Notes under the pieces: model-generated
What the model was told of the DNA's origin: nothing
What the model saw: the letters and a program-made list of their open reading frames with translations, nothing else
The model's database searches: none
Source of the DNA: Drosophila persimilis
Lineage: Eukaryota; Arthropoda; Insecta; Diptera; Drosophilidae
Reading direction: 5' to 3'
Length of the DNA: 64,000 nucleotides
Assembly (NCBI RefSeq): GCF_003286085.1
Contig: NW_020825464.1
Span: 30,413-94,412, forward strand
Translations under genes and position numbers: made by a program
Shown: positions 22,119 through 35,124 of the stretch, piece by piece
Position numbering within the stretch: position 1 is the stretch's first letter
Layout of the letters: each line of letters starts with the position of its first letter

Positions 22119-25100
22119 ATGGAAAGAAATAAGCAACATATTAAGCCTTTTTGTGGCGAGAAATATTCTATATGGAAATTTAGAATCAGAGCTTTGTTTG
22201 CTGAATTAGAGGTGCTCCAAGTAGTCGATAACATAATGCCTAACGAAGTAGATGATAATTGGAAAAAGGCAGAGCGATGTGCGAAGAGCATTTTAATTCA
22301 ATATTTAGGCGACGCATTTCTAAACTTCGCGGCAGGCGACATTTCGGCACGTGATATTCTGAAGAATTTAGACGCCATATATGAGCGTAGAAGCCTTGCG
22401 TCGCAATTAGCTGCACGTAAACGTTTAATAACACTCAAACTCTCAAGTGAAATGACACTTTCGAGTCATTTTGTTATTTTTGATGAAACAGTGAGTGAGT
22501 TGTTAGGGGCGGGCGCTAAAATGGATGAGATAGACAAAGTGGCACATTTGCTGCAGACTCTACCTTCAACCTATAATGGTGTCATCACGGCAATCGAAAC
22601 TTTGTCAGATGAAACTCTATCATTAGCGTTTGTAAAAAATAAATTGTTCGACTACGAGACCAAATTAAGAAATGAAAGTACTGATACAAGTAGTAAAGTC
22701 ATGAAGGCAGTTGTAAGAAATAATAACAATTTTAATAATCGTAAAACGTTTGGATCTAGAAACACACGGCAAAAGATATTATTTAAGGGAAAAGCTAGAA
22801 GAAATATTAAATGCCATCACTGTGGCAAAGAAGGGCACATGAAAAAAGACTGTTACCAGTTTATAAGGTTAAATCAAAACAAAGAAAATTATAAACATAA
22901 TAAACAAGCTCAGCTTGCAGCATCGGGCCACGGGTTCGCATTTATGATGCGGAAAATGAAAAAGAGTGATCAAATAAATAATGAACTCGGTTTTATACTC
23001 GATTCTGGTGCAACGGATCATTTGATCAATGATGACTCGCTGTACGCCGATTGCATCGAATTGGAGCAGCCAAGCAATGCCATATAAGCAATGCAAAATT
23101 GCTTGAAATAAAGAATAATAATTTATTTAATGACAGTAATCTTCTTGTTAATTTAAAAATATCAGATGAAGTTTGTGAGTCATGTTTAAATGGGAAACAG
23201 GCTAGGTTGCCATTTAAGCAATCTAAAGATAAAAGTTATATAAAACGACTCTTGTTTGTGTTAAAGTTATTTTATTTGTAAGACAGCAGAATATCAGTAT
23301 ACAGAATTATATGTGCTTCCGAGTAACATACGCAAGAGAGAGACACCGAAAAGGGAACATCGATATACAGAACATCGATATGAGAACATCGATATGCAGC
23401 AGGGCACATGCGCAGTGTTGTTACAGATCAATATCTAATTATCGTGGCGGTCACTTTGAACAGTTTGTAATACATTCAGATGTATGTGGCCCCATTAAAC
23501 CAGTTACACTAGACGATAAAAATTATTTTGTGATCTTCGTAGATCAATTTACACATTATTGTGTAACCTATTTGTTAAAATATAAATCAGATGTAATCAA
23601 TGTATTTAAAGATTTTGTAGCAAAGAGCGAGGCTCATTTTAATTTCAAGATTGTCAATTTGTACATTGACAACGGTAGAGAATACTTGTCGAATGAAATG
23701 CGTGAGTTCTGCGTTAATAAAGGAATAAGTTATCAATTGACAGTGCCACATACACCTCAGTTGAATGGTGTTTCGGAGCGAATGATAAGAACCATTACAG
23801 AGAAAGCTCGTGCTATGGTAAATGGTGCAAAATTAGACAAAAGTTTTTGGGGTGAAGCTGTGCTAACTGCAACATATCTAATCAACAGAATTCCAAGCAA
23901 AGCACTTGGTGATTGTAAAATGACCCCATATGAGCTGTGGCACAATAGAAAGCCCAATTTAAAATTTTTAAGAGTGTTCGGTTCAACCGTGTATGTGCAC
24001 AACAAAATTAAAAAAGGTAAATTTGATGAAAAATCATTCAAAGCTATCTTGATAGGGTATGAACAAAATGGACTCAAATTGTGGGATGTCATTAAAGGAA
24101 AAGTTATTGTTGCAAGAGATGTTGTCGTAGACGAGACTAATATGCTTTATTCTAGAGAAGTAAAATTTGAAACAGATTTCCCGAAAGAGAGTAAGGAAAG
24201 AAGTCAACAAGAATTCCTGAATGAGAGTAAGGAATCTGATCAGTTTTATCTCCCGAATGATAGTACGGAATGTGAAATCCTGAATGAAAGTAAGGAATGC
24301 GAAAAGCTGAATTTTCCGAATGAAAGTAGGAAAAGAAAAACTGATTTCCTGAATGATAGTAAGGAATTATATATCCCGAATGAGAGTAAGGATTGTGAAA
24401 AGCTGATCAGCCAGATAATTGTCGTGAAGAAAATAAGGATACTAATATAATTAGTAGAAAAAGTGAGAGGTTAAAGTCTAAGCCGAAGGTGTCTTATAAA
24501 GAACATGATAAAAGCTTTAACAAATTTATATTAAATGCCCATATAATGTTTGATGAAGTTCCAAATTCTTTTGATGAAATAAATTTTAGGAATGATAAAT
24601 CTGATTGGGAGGAGGTAATAAATACAGAGTTAAATGCCCATGAAATTAATAACACCTGGACAATTATAAAGAAGCCAGAAAACAAAAATATTGTAGACAG
24701 TAGATGGGTATTTTCCATTAAATATAATGAACTAGGTGTCCCAATAAAATACAAAGCTAGACTGGTTGCAAGAGGATTTACTCAAAAGTACCAAGTAGAC
24801 TATGAAGAAACATTTGCTCCCGTTGCTAGAATTGCCAGTTTTAGGTTCGTACTATCATTGGCAGTCCAGTTTAATTTGAAAGTCCATCAGATGGATGTTA
24901 AAACAGCTTTCCTCAATGGTACATTAAGTGAGGAGATATATATGCGGCCTCCTCAGGGCGTATTATGCGGTGCTGGGCATGTATGCAAACTAAACAAAGC
25001 CATTTATGGGCTCAAACAAGCAGCTAGATGCTGGTTTCAAGTATTTGAGCAAGCATTGAAAGAATTCGATTTTGTAAACTCTCCCGTGGATCGTTGCATA

Positions 25101-26105
25101 TATATTCTTGATAGAGGTGACATAAAGAAAAACATATATGTATTATTATATGTTGATGATGTAGTAATAGCGACAAGGGATATGGATAGAATGAATAATT
25201 TCAAAAATTATTTAAGCGAAAGATTTAGAATGACTGACTTAAATGAGATAAAACATTTTATCGGTATCAGAGTAGAAATGTTTGAAGACAAAATATATTT
25301 GAGTCAAGCTGCATATGTAAAAAGAATTTTAAATAAATTTAACATGGATAGTTGCAATTCAGTCAGTACTCCATTACTAAATAAACTAAATTATGAGTTA
25401 CTTAACTCAGATGAAGACTGCAATGCTCCATGTCGTAACCTTATTGGTTGTTTAATGTACATAATGCTGTGTACACGACCAGATTTAGCTACCGCTGTAA
25501 ATAGCTTGAGTAGATAAAGTAGCAAGAACAATGCTGAGTTATGACAATGTTTAAAAAGGGTTATTAGATATTTAAAGGGAACTATTGATATGAAGCTTAT
25601 ATTTAAAAAGAATACATCATTTGAAAATACATTAGTTGGCTATGTAGACTCCGATTGGGGTAGTAATGAGATTGATAGAAAAAGAACAACGGGTTATTTG
25701 TTTAAAATGTTCGATTCCAATTTAATTTGTTGGAATACAAAAAGACAGAATTCAGTGGCAGCTTCATCAACTGAAGCTGAATATATGGCCCTATTTGAAG
25801 CTGTAAGAGAAGCTTTATGGCTAAAGTCTCTTCTAAATAGTATTAATCTTAAACTCGACAGACCCATTAAAATTTATGAAGACAACCAAGGCTGTATTGG
25901 CATTGCAAATAATCCCTCATGTCATAAAAGAGCAAAGCATATTGATATAAAATATCATTTTTCAAGAGAACAGATAGAAACTAATGAGATTTCTCTTGAG
26001 TATATTAATACAGACAACCAACTTGCTGACATCTTCACGAAGCCACTACCTGCTGGAAGATTTGCGGAACTGCGGAACAAATTAGGACTACTACAAGAAG
26101 AATGA
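22119..26105 (+). pseudogene. copia copy 4 gag-pol, disabled
   Basis: Gag and the DSGA motif are intact. A 320-bp deletion with a 7-bp filler (about 23073-23080) then fuses the protease to the integrase zinc region out of frame; copy 5 has the same junction. A 204-bp LTR-like insertion (23259-23462) splits integrase. A 1-bp deletion near 24395 (shared with copy 5) shifts the linker. Stops at 25515-25517 and 25542-25544 are shared with copy 3. The RNase H end is open. Confidence 0.9.
23259..23462 (+). mobile_element. 204-bp LTR-like or TIR-like insertion in copia copy 4
   Basis: The insert starts TGTTAAAG and ends CTTTGAACA. It is flanked by a perfect 5-bp direct repeat GTTTG (23254-23258 and 23463-23467), so the empty site is exactly the sequence seen in the other copia copies. 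TG...CA ends and a 5-bp duplication suggest a short solo LTR. The imperfect terminal inversion (TGTTAAAGT against TGTTCAAAGT) also allows a MITE. Inside are three AACATCGATAT repeats spaced 16-19 bp apart (about 23357-23395). The family is not recognised. Confidence 0.7.
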
Positions 26106-26449
26106 TTCCAATTTAATGAAAACATTAACATGAAGCTTTATTAACGAATTTATTACATTAATTCATATTTAATTTTTTTTTTTTTTCTTGATTTGAACCA
26201 AAAGAACCAATGAATTGTTAAAGTAATTTAATTTTATGTTAATCTAATTTTAAAGTGATCTGATCGGGTTTTTCTGGGTTTTCCCCGTATCCTTAGAGCA
26301 AATGCTAGATCACATAACACTTCCCAGAATGCACACCAACCACATTAGAATAACAATTGAATGTTACCTTTTTGATTTAAGGATGAAAACTTTTTTTATA
26401 TTTTTTATTTTTATGATTTTGATAATTAATGTTATTTTTGAGGGGGGCG

Positions 26450-26699
26450 TGTTGGAATACGCCTATTCCCACATTCAAATAATAACATTAAATAATATTA
26501 TCGATATGTTAGGTATTATTATTATGAGTTAGTCTGGTCACACTTGAAGTGTCGATGCTCTCTCTTCTTGTGTGATCTCAAGTGTGTGGACCGGTGTTGC
26601 AGCAAAAAAGTAATCAAGAAATACATAAATAATCTTTAAAGAAAAACATAACTTGGTACTGTCTTCCGTTTACTAATTGTCATAGCTAGTCTACCAATA
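26450..26699 (+). repeat. copia LTR5
   Basis: Shared by copies 4 and 5, with the primer site at 26700-26716. No difference from LTR4 was noticed by eye. Confidence 0.92.
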
Positions 26700-26834
26700 G
26701 GTTATGGGCCCAGTCCACGCCAATTTAAATAAATTAAATTAATAACAAATAGTTGTGAAATTAGTTCCGCGTGCGTTCTTGTGTAGTGTTTTTTTTTGTA
26801 GTGTGTGTGATTATAATATATACATACATAGAAA

Positions 26835-29800
26835 ATGGAAAGAAATAAGCAACATATTAAGCCTTTTTGTGGCGAGAAATATTCTATATGGAAATTTAGA
26901 ATCAGAGCTTTGTTTGCTGAATTAGAGGTGCTCCAAGTAGTCGATAACATAATGCCTAACGAAGTAGATGATAATTGGAAAAAGGCAGAGCGATGTGCGA
27001 AGAGCATTTTAATTCAATATTTAGGCGACGCATTTCTAAACTTCGCGGCAGGCGACATTTCGGCACGTGATATTCTGAAGAATTTAGACGCCATATATGA
27101 GCGTAGAAGCCTTGCGTCGCAATTAGCTGCACGTAAACGTTTAATAACACTCAAACTCTCAAGTGAAATGACACTTTCGAGTCATTTTGTTATTTTTGAT
27201 GAAACAGTGAGTGAGTTGTTAGGTGCGGGCGCTAAAATGGATGAGATGGACAAAGTGGCACATTTGCTGCAGACTCTACCTTCAACCTATAATGGTGTCA
27301 TCACGGCAATCGAAACTTTGTCAGATGAAACTCTATCATTAGCGTTTGTAAAAAATAAATTGTTCGACTACGAGACCAAATTAAGAAATGAAAGTACTGA
27401 TACAAGTAGTAAAGTCATGAAGGCAGTTGTAAGAAATAATAACAATTTTAATAATCGTAAAACGTTTGGATCTAGAAACACACGGCAAAAGATATTATTT
27501 AAGGGAAAAGCTAGAAGAAATATTAAATGCCATCACTGTGGCAAAGAAGGGCACATGAAAAAAGACTGTTACCAGTTTATAAGGTTAAATCAAAACAAAG
27601 AAAATTATAAACATAATAAACAAGCTCAGCTTGCAGCATCGGGCCACGGGTTCGCATTTATGATGCGGAAAATGAAAAAGAGTGATCAAATAAATAATGA
27701 ACTCGGTTTTATACTCGATTCTGGTGCAACGGATCATTTGATCAATGATGACTCGCTGTACGCCGATTGCATCGAATTGGAGCAGCCAAGCAATGCCATA
27801 TAAGCAATGCAAAATTGCTTGAAATAAAGAATAATAATTTATTTAATGACAGTCTTCTTCTTGTTAATTTAAAAATATCAGATGAAGTTTGTGAGTCATG
27901 TTTAAATGGGAAACAGGCTAGGTTGCCATTTAAGCAATCTAAAGATAAAAGTTATATAAAACGACCCTTGTTTGTAATACATTCAGATGTATGTGGCCCC
28001 ATTAAACCAGTTACACTAGACGATAAAAATTATTTTGTGATCTTCGTAGATCAATTTACACATTATTGTGTAACCTATTTGTTAAAATATAAATCAGATG
28101 TATTCAATGTATTTAAAGATTTTGTAGCAAAGAGCGAGGCTCATTTTAATTTCAAGATTGTCAATTTGTACATTGACAACGGTAGAGAATACTTGTCGAA
28201 TGAAATGCGTGAGTTCTGCGTTAATAAAGGAATAAGTTATCATTTGACAGTGCCACATACACCTCAGTTGAATGGTGTTTCGGAGCGAATGATAAGAACC
28301 ATTACAGAGAAAGCTCGTGCTATGGTAAATGGTGCAAAATTAGACAAAAGTTTTTGGGGTGAAGCTGTGCTAACTGCAACATATCTAATCAACAGAATTC
28401 CAAGCAAAGCACTTGGTGATTGTAAAATGACCCCATATGAGCTGTGGCACAATAGAAAGCCCAATTTAAAATTTTTAAGAGTGTTCGGTTCAACCGTGTA
28501 TGTGCACAACAAAATTAAAAAAGGTAAATTTGATGAAAAATCATTCAAAGCTATCTTGATAGGGTATGAACAAAATGGACTCAAATTGTGGGATGTCATT
28601 AAAGGAAAAGTTATTGTTGCAAGAGATGTTGTCGTAGACGAGACTAATATGCTTTATTCTAGAGAAGTAAAATTTGAAACAGATTTCCCGAAAGAGAGTA
28701 AGGAAAGAAGTCAACAAGAATTCCTGAATGAGAGTAAGGAATCTGATCAGTTTTATCTCCCGAATGATAGTACGGAATGTGAAATCCTGAATGAAAGTAA
28801 GGAATGCGAAAAGCTGAATTTTCCGAATGAAAGTAGGAAAAGAAAAACTGATTTCCTGAATGATAGTAAGGAATTATATATCCCGAATGAGAGTAAGGAT
28901 TGTGAAAAGCTGATCAGCCAGATAATTGTCGTGAAGAAAATTAGGATACTAATATAATTAGTAGAAAAAGTGAGAGGTTAAAGTCTAAGCCGAAGGTGTC
29001 TTATAAAGAACATGATAAAAGCTTTAACAAATTTATATTAAATGCCCATATAATGTTTGATGAAGTTCCAAATTCTTTTGATGAAATAAATTTTAGGAAT
29101 TATAAATCTGATTGGGAGGAGGCAATAAATACAGAGTTAAATGCCCATGAAATTAATAACACCTGGACAATTATAAAGAAGCCAGAAAACAAAAATATTG
29201 TAGACAGTAGATGGGTATTTTCCATTAAATATAATGAACTAGGAGTCCCAATAAAATACAAAGCTAGACTGGTTGCAAGAGGATTTACTCAAAAGTACCA
29301 AGTAGACTATGAAGAAACATTTGCTCCCGTTGCTAGAATTGCCAGTTTTAGGTTCGTACTATCATTGGCAGTCCAGTTTAATTTGAAAGTCCATCAGATG
29401 GATGTTAAAACAGCTTTCCTCAATGGTACATTAAGTGAGGAGATATATATGCGGCCTCCTCAGGGCGTATTATGCGGTGCTGGGCATGTATGCAAACTGA
29501 ACAAAGCCATTTATGGGCTCAAACAAGCAGCTAGATGCTGGTTTCAAGTATTTGAGCAAGCATTGAAAGAATTCGATTTTGTAAACTCTCCCGTGGATCG
29601 TTGCATATATATTCTTGATAGAGGTGACATAAAGAAAAACATATATGTATTATTATATGTTGATGATGTAGTAATAGCGACAAGGGATATGGATAGAATG
29701 AATAATTTCAAAAATTATTTAAGCGAAAGATTTAGAATGACTGACTTAAATGAGATAAAACATTTTATCGGTATCAGAGTAGAAATGTTTGAAGACAAAA

Positions 29801-30612
29801 TATATTTGAGTCAAGCTGCATATGTAAAAAGAATTTTAAATAAATTTAACATGAATAGTCGCAATTCAGTCAGTACTCCATTACTAAATAAACTAAATTA
29901 TGAGTTACTTAACTCAGATGAAGACTGCAATGCTCCATGCCGTAACCTTATTGGCTGTTTAATGTACATAATGCTGTGTACACGACCAGATTTAGCTACC
30001 GCTGTAAATATCTTGAGTAGATATAGTAGCAAGCACAATGCTGAGTTATGGCAATGTTTAAAAAGGGTTATTAGATATTTAAAGGGAACTATTGATATGA
30101 AGCTTATATTTAAAAAGAATACATCATTTGAAAATACATTAGTTGGCTATGTAGACTCCGATTGGGGTAGTAATGAGATTGATAGAAAAAGTACAACGGG
30201 TTATTTGTTTAAAATTTTCGATTCCAATTTAATTTGTTGGAATACAAAAAGACAGAATTCAGTGGCAGCTTCATCAACTGAAGCTGAATATATGGCCCTA
30301 TTTGAAGCTGTAAGAAAAGCTTTATGGCTAAAGTCTCTTCTAAATAGTATTAATCTTAAACTCGACAGACCCATTAAAATGTATGAAGACAACCAAGGCT
30401 GTATTGGCATTGCAAATAATCCCTCATGTCATAAAAGAGCAAAGCATATTGATATAAAATATCATTTTTCAAGAGAACAGATAGAAACTAATAAGATTTC
30501 TCTTGAGTATATTAATACAGACAACCAACTTGCTGACATCTTCACGAAGCCACTACCTGCTGGAAGATTTGCGGAACTGCGGAACAAATTAGGACTACTA
30601 CAAGAAGAATGA
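26835..30612 (+). pseudogene. copia copy 5 gag-pol, disabled but with an intact RT-RNase H frame
   Basis: Gag and DSGA are intact. It has the same 320-bp deletion with filler as copy 4 (about 27789-27796), and integrase is open from there. It has the same 1-bp deletion in the linker near 28908. From 28996 to 30612 RT (YVDD) and RNase H (DSDW, EAEYM, YEDNQG, ADIFTKPL) form one open frame of 538 codons, the best preserved 3' half in the array. Private changes include Glu to Lys near 30315. RT markers (AATAGTCGC, AAGCACAATG) are shared with copy 6. Confidence 0.9.
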
Positions 30613-30949
30613 TTCCAATTTAATGAAAACATGAACATGAAGCTTTATTAACGAATTTATTACATTAATTCATATTTAATTTTTTTTTTTATTTGAACCA
30701 AAAGAACCAATGAATTGTTAAAGTAATTTAATTTTATGTTAATCTAATTTTAAAGTGATCTGATCGGGTTTTTCTGGGTTTTCCCCGTATCCTTAGAGCA
30801 AATGCTAGATCACATAACACTTCCCAGAATGCACACCAACCACATTAGAATAACAATTGAATGTTACCTTTTTGATTTAAGGATGAAAACTTTTTTTATA
30901 TTTTTTATTTTTATGATTTTGATAATTAATGTTATTTTTGAGGGGGGCG

Positions 30950-31199
30950 TGTTGGAATACGCCTATTCCCACATTCAAATAATAACATTAAATAATATTA
31001 TCGATATGTTAGGTATTATTATTATGAGTTAGTCTGGTCACACTTGAAGTGTCGATGCTCTCTCTTCTTGTGTGATCTCAAGTGTGTGGACCGGTGTTGC
31101 AGCAAAAAAGTAATCAAGAAATACATAAATAATCTTTAAAGAAAAACATAACTTGGTACTGTCTTCCGTTTACTAATTGTCATAGCTAGTCTACCAATA
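30950..31199 (+). repeat. copia LTR6
   Basis: Shared by copies 5 and 6, with the primer site at 31200-31216. No difference from LTR5 was noticed by eye. No further LTR follows copy 6. Confidence 0.92.
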
Positions 31200-32521
31200 G
31201 GTTATGGGCCCAGTCCACGCCAATTTAAATAAATTAAATTAATAACAAATAGTTGTGAAATTAGTTCCGCGTGCGTTCTTGTGTAGTGTTTTTTTTTGTA
31301 GTGTGTGTGATTATAATATATACATACATAGAAAATGGAAAGAAATAAGCAACATATTAAGCCTTTTTGTGGCGAGAAATATTCTATATGGAAATTTAGA
31401 ATCAGAGCTTTGTTTGCTGAATTAGAGGTGCTCCAAATAGTCGATAACATAATGCCTAACGAAGTAGATGATAATTGGAAAAAGGCAGAGCGATGTGCGA
31501 AGAGCATTTTAATTCAATATTTAGGCGACGCATTTCTAAACTTCGCGGCAGGCGACATTTCGGCACGTGATATTCTGAAGAATTTAGACGCCATATATGA
31601 GCGTAGAAGCCTTGCGTCGCAATTAGCTGCACGTAAACGTTTAATAACACTCAAACTCTCAAGTGAAATGACACTTTCGAGTCATTTTGTTATTTTTGAT
31701 GAAACAGTGAGTGAGTTGTTAGGGGCGGGCGCTAAAATGGATGAGATGGACAAAGTGGCACATTTGCTGCAGACTCTACCTTCAACCTATAATGGTGTCA
31801 TCACGGCAATCGAAACTTTGTCAGATGAAACTCTATCATTAGCGTTTGTAAAAAATAAATTGTTCGACTACGAGACCAAATTAAGAAATGAAAGTACTGA
31901 TACAAGTAGTAAAGTCATGAAGGCAGCTGTAAGAAATAATAACAATTTTAATAATCGTAAAACGTTTGGATTTAAGGGAATTTATTATTTAAGGGAAAAG
32001 CTAGAAGTAATATTAAATGCCATCACTGTGGCAAAGAAGGGCACATGAAAAAAGACTGTTACCAGTTTATAAGGTTAAATCAAAACAAAGAAAATTATAA
32101 ACATAATAAACAAGCTCAGCTTGCAGCATCGGGCCACGGGTTCGCATTTATGATGCGGAAAATGAAAAAGAGTGCAACGGATCATTTGATCAATGATGAC
32201 TCGCTGTACGCCGATTGCATCGAATTGGAGCAGCCAATTAAAATCGCTGTGGCAAAAGAAGGCGAGTTTTTATATGCCACTAAGCGTGGAATTGTGCGGC
32301 TGCACAATGGACACAATATCACACTGGAGGATGTGCTCTACTGCAAGGAGGCAGCAGGAAACCTCATGTCTCTCAAGCGTCTGCAACAGGCAGAGATGTG
32401 AATTAAGTTTGACTGTGGTGGTGTCTCCATATCAAAAAATGGAGTAATTATTGTTAAACATACAGGTATGTTGGATATACCTGTAGTCAAATTAAAAGCA
32501 TACAGTGTAGATGCTAGGAAC

Positions 32522-33623
32522 AACGAGAAGAACGTTGTGAGTTGCTGCGGACACCGCAACTCTACAGTTATACCCGATACTAAGTCAGTATGGCTTTCCT
32601 CCGGCAGACGCCGCTAATATTAAACGATACGACAAAGAGTGCGTGCGAGAGAGACAGAAAATCAGTCTGAGCGTGATGTCACGCGCTGCGTAGCCACTGC
32701 AAATTGATTTGTTCCTTTTGGCTACAAAAATTATCTGATCTGATCCAGTTTCAGCAATCTAATAGATATGGTCATTATCTATGATTCTGCGTTTTTAGTT
32801 TTCTCAAATCTGCAATATTGTGGATGCAACAGATTTTCGTCCTTTGTGGGGGCGGATGAGGGTGGGGCGAAATTCTGAGATATTTTATAGTGACATCTTA
32901 AAGAAGTGTGTGCACCAAATTTGGTTACTCTAGCCTTAATAGTCTCTGAGATTTGTGGTTGCCTCAGATTTTCGTCCTTTGCGGGGGCGGAAGGGGGTGT
33001 GGCGAAATTTGGACAGGAAACGGTCAAGGTCCGATATCACAGGAGTGTGGATACCAAATTTGGTTGCTCTAGCTCTTATGGGTTCTGAGATCCTTGAACT
33101 CATATTTTGCAATTGGCAAAACCGACCATGAAACCTGTGTGTTAGAGTGAGACAGAGCGAGAAAGAGTGAAATTGTTTTCGTGATTCTGGCTATAATAAT
33201 TATACGATCTGGTTCAGATTTTGCACTCTGTAAGATATGATCATCTTCTACGATTCTGCGTTTTTAGTTTTCTCGTATCTTTAAAATTGTGGATGCCACA
33301 GATTTTCGCCCTTTGTGGGGGCTGAAGTGGGCGGGGCAAAGTTTTGAAATATTTTTGTAGCAGTGACATATCACAGAAGTCTGGATCCAAAACATCGTTG
33401 CTCTAGCTCTTATAGTCTTTGAGCATTAGGCGCTGAAGGGGACGGACAGACGGACGGACGGACAGACGGACAGACAGACATGGCTTAATCGACTCGGCTA
33501 TTGATGCTGATCAAGAATATATATACTTTATAGGGTCGGAAACGATCCCTTCTGGACGTTACACACATCCACTTTTACCACAAATCTAATATACCCCAAT
33601 ACTCATTTTGAGTATCGGGTATA
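32522..33623 (-). mobile_element. DINE-1-like helentron (H2) in copia copy 6
   Basis: A full-length element in minus orientation: 3' end at 32522, 3' hairpin near 32539, 5' terminus TATACCCGATACTC at 33623. It is nearly identical to the next element, with the shared variants GGGGCTGAAG and GAAATTCTGAGATATT. It sits within an A run of the copia sequence. Confidence 0.88.
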
Positions 33624-33626
33624 AAA

Positions 33627-34744
33627 ACGAGGGGGAACGTTGTGAGTTGCTGCGGACACCGCAACTCTACGGTTATACCCGATACTAAGTCAGTATGGCT
33701 CTCCTCCGGCAGACGCCGCTAATATTAAACGATACGACAAAGAGTGCGTGCGAGAGAGACAGAAAATCAGTCTGAGCGTGATGTCACGCGCTGCGTAGCC
33801 ACTGCAAATTGATTTGTTCCTTTTGGCTACAAAAATTATCTGATCTGATCCAGTTTCAGCAATCTAATAGATATGGTCATTATCTATGATTCTGCGTTTT
33901 TAGTTTTCTCAAATCTGCAATATTGTGGATGCAACAGATTTTCGTCCTTTGTGGGGGCGGATGAGGGTGGGGCGAAATTCTGAGATATTTTATAGTGACA
34001 TCTTAAAGAAGTGTGTGCACCAAATTTGGTTACTCTAGCCTTAATAGTCTCTGAGATTTGTGGTTGCCTCAGATTTTCGTCCTTTGCGGGGGCGGAAGGG
34101 GGTGTGGCGAAATTTGGACAGGAAACGGTCAAGGTCCGATATCACAGGAGTGTGGATACCAAATTTGGTTGCTCTAGCTCTTATGGGTTCTGAGATCCTT
34201 GAACTCATATTTTGCAATTGGCAAAACCGACCATGAAACCTGTGTGTTAGAGTGAGACAGAGCGAGAAAGAGTGAAATTGTTTTCGTGATTCTGGCTATA
34301 ATAATTATACGATCTGGTTCAGATTTTGCACTCTGTAAGATATGATCATCTTCTACGATTCTGCGTTTTTAGTTTTCTCGTATCTTTAAAATTGTGGATG
34401 CCACAGATTTTCGCCCTTTGTGGGGGCTGAAGTGGGCGGGGCAAAGTTTTGAAATATTTTTGTAGCAGTGACATATCACAGAAGTCTGGATCCAAAACAT
34501 CGTTGCTCTAGCTCTTATAGTCTTTGAGCATTAGGCGCTGAAGGGGACGGACAGACGGACAGACGGACGGACGGACAGACGGACAGACGGACAGACAGAC
34601 ATGGCTCAATCGACTCGGCTATTGATGCTGATCAAGAATATATATACTTTATGGGGTCGGAAACGATTCCTTCTGGACGTTACACACATCCACTTTTACC
34701 ACAAATCTAATATACCCCAATACTCATTTTGAGTATCGGGTATA
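33627..34744 (-). mobile_element. DINE-1-like helentron (H3), tandem partner of H2
   Basis: The second head-to-tail element in minus orientation, separated from H2 by a few A. It has a longer GTCY tract than H2 (about 34545-34603). After its 5' terminus at 34744 copia resumes with AATAATTATCGATT, so the pair was inserted or amplified at one site. Confidence 0.88.
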
Positions 34745-35124
34745 AAAATAATTATCGATTATGGCATGAGAGGTTGGGGAATATAAGCAATGCAAAATTG
34801 CTTGAAATAAAGAATAAGAATTTATTTAATGACAGTAATCTTCTTGTTAATTTAAAAATATCAGATGAAGTTTGTGAGTCATGTTTAAATGGGAAACAGG
34901 CTAGGTTGCCATTTAAGCAATCTAAAGATAAAAGTTATATAAAACGACCCTTGTTTGTAATACATTCAGATGTATGTGGCCCCATTAAACCAGTTACACT
35001 AGACGATAAAAATTATTTTGTGATCGTAGATCAATTTACACATTATTGTGTAACCTATTTGTTAAAATATAAATCAGATGTATTCAATGTATTTAAAGAT
35101 TTTGTAGCAAAGAGCGAGGCTCAT

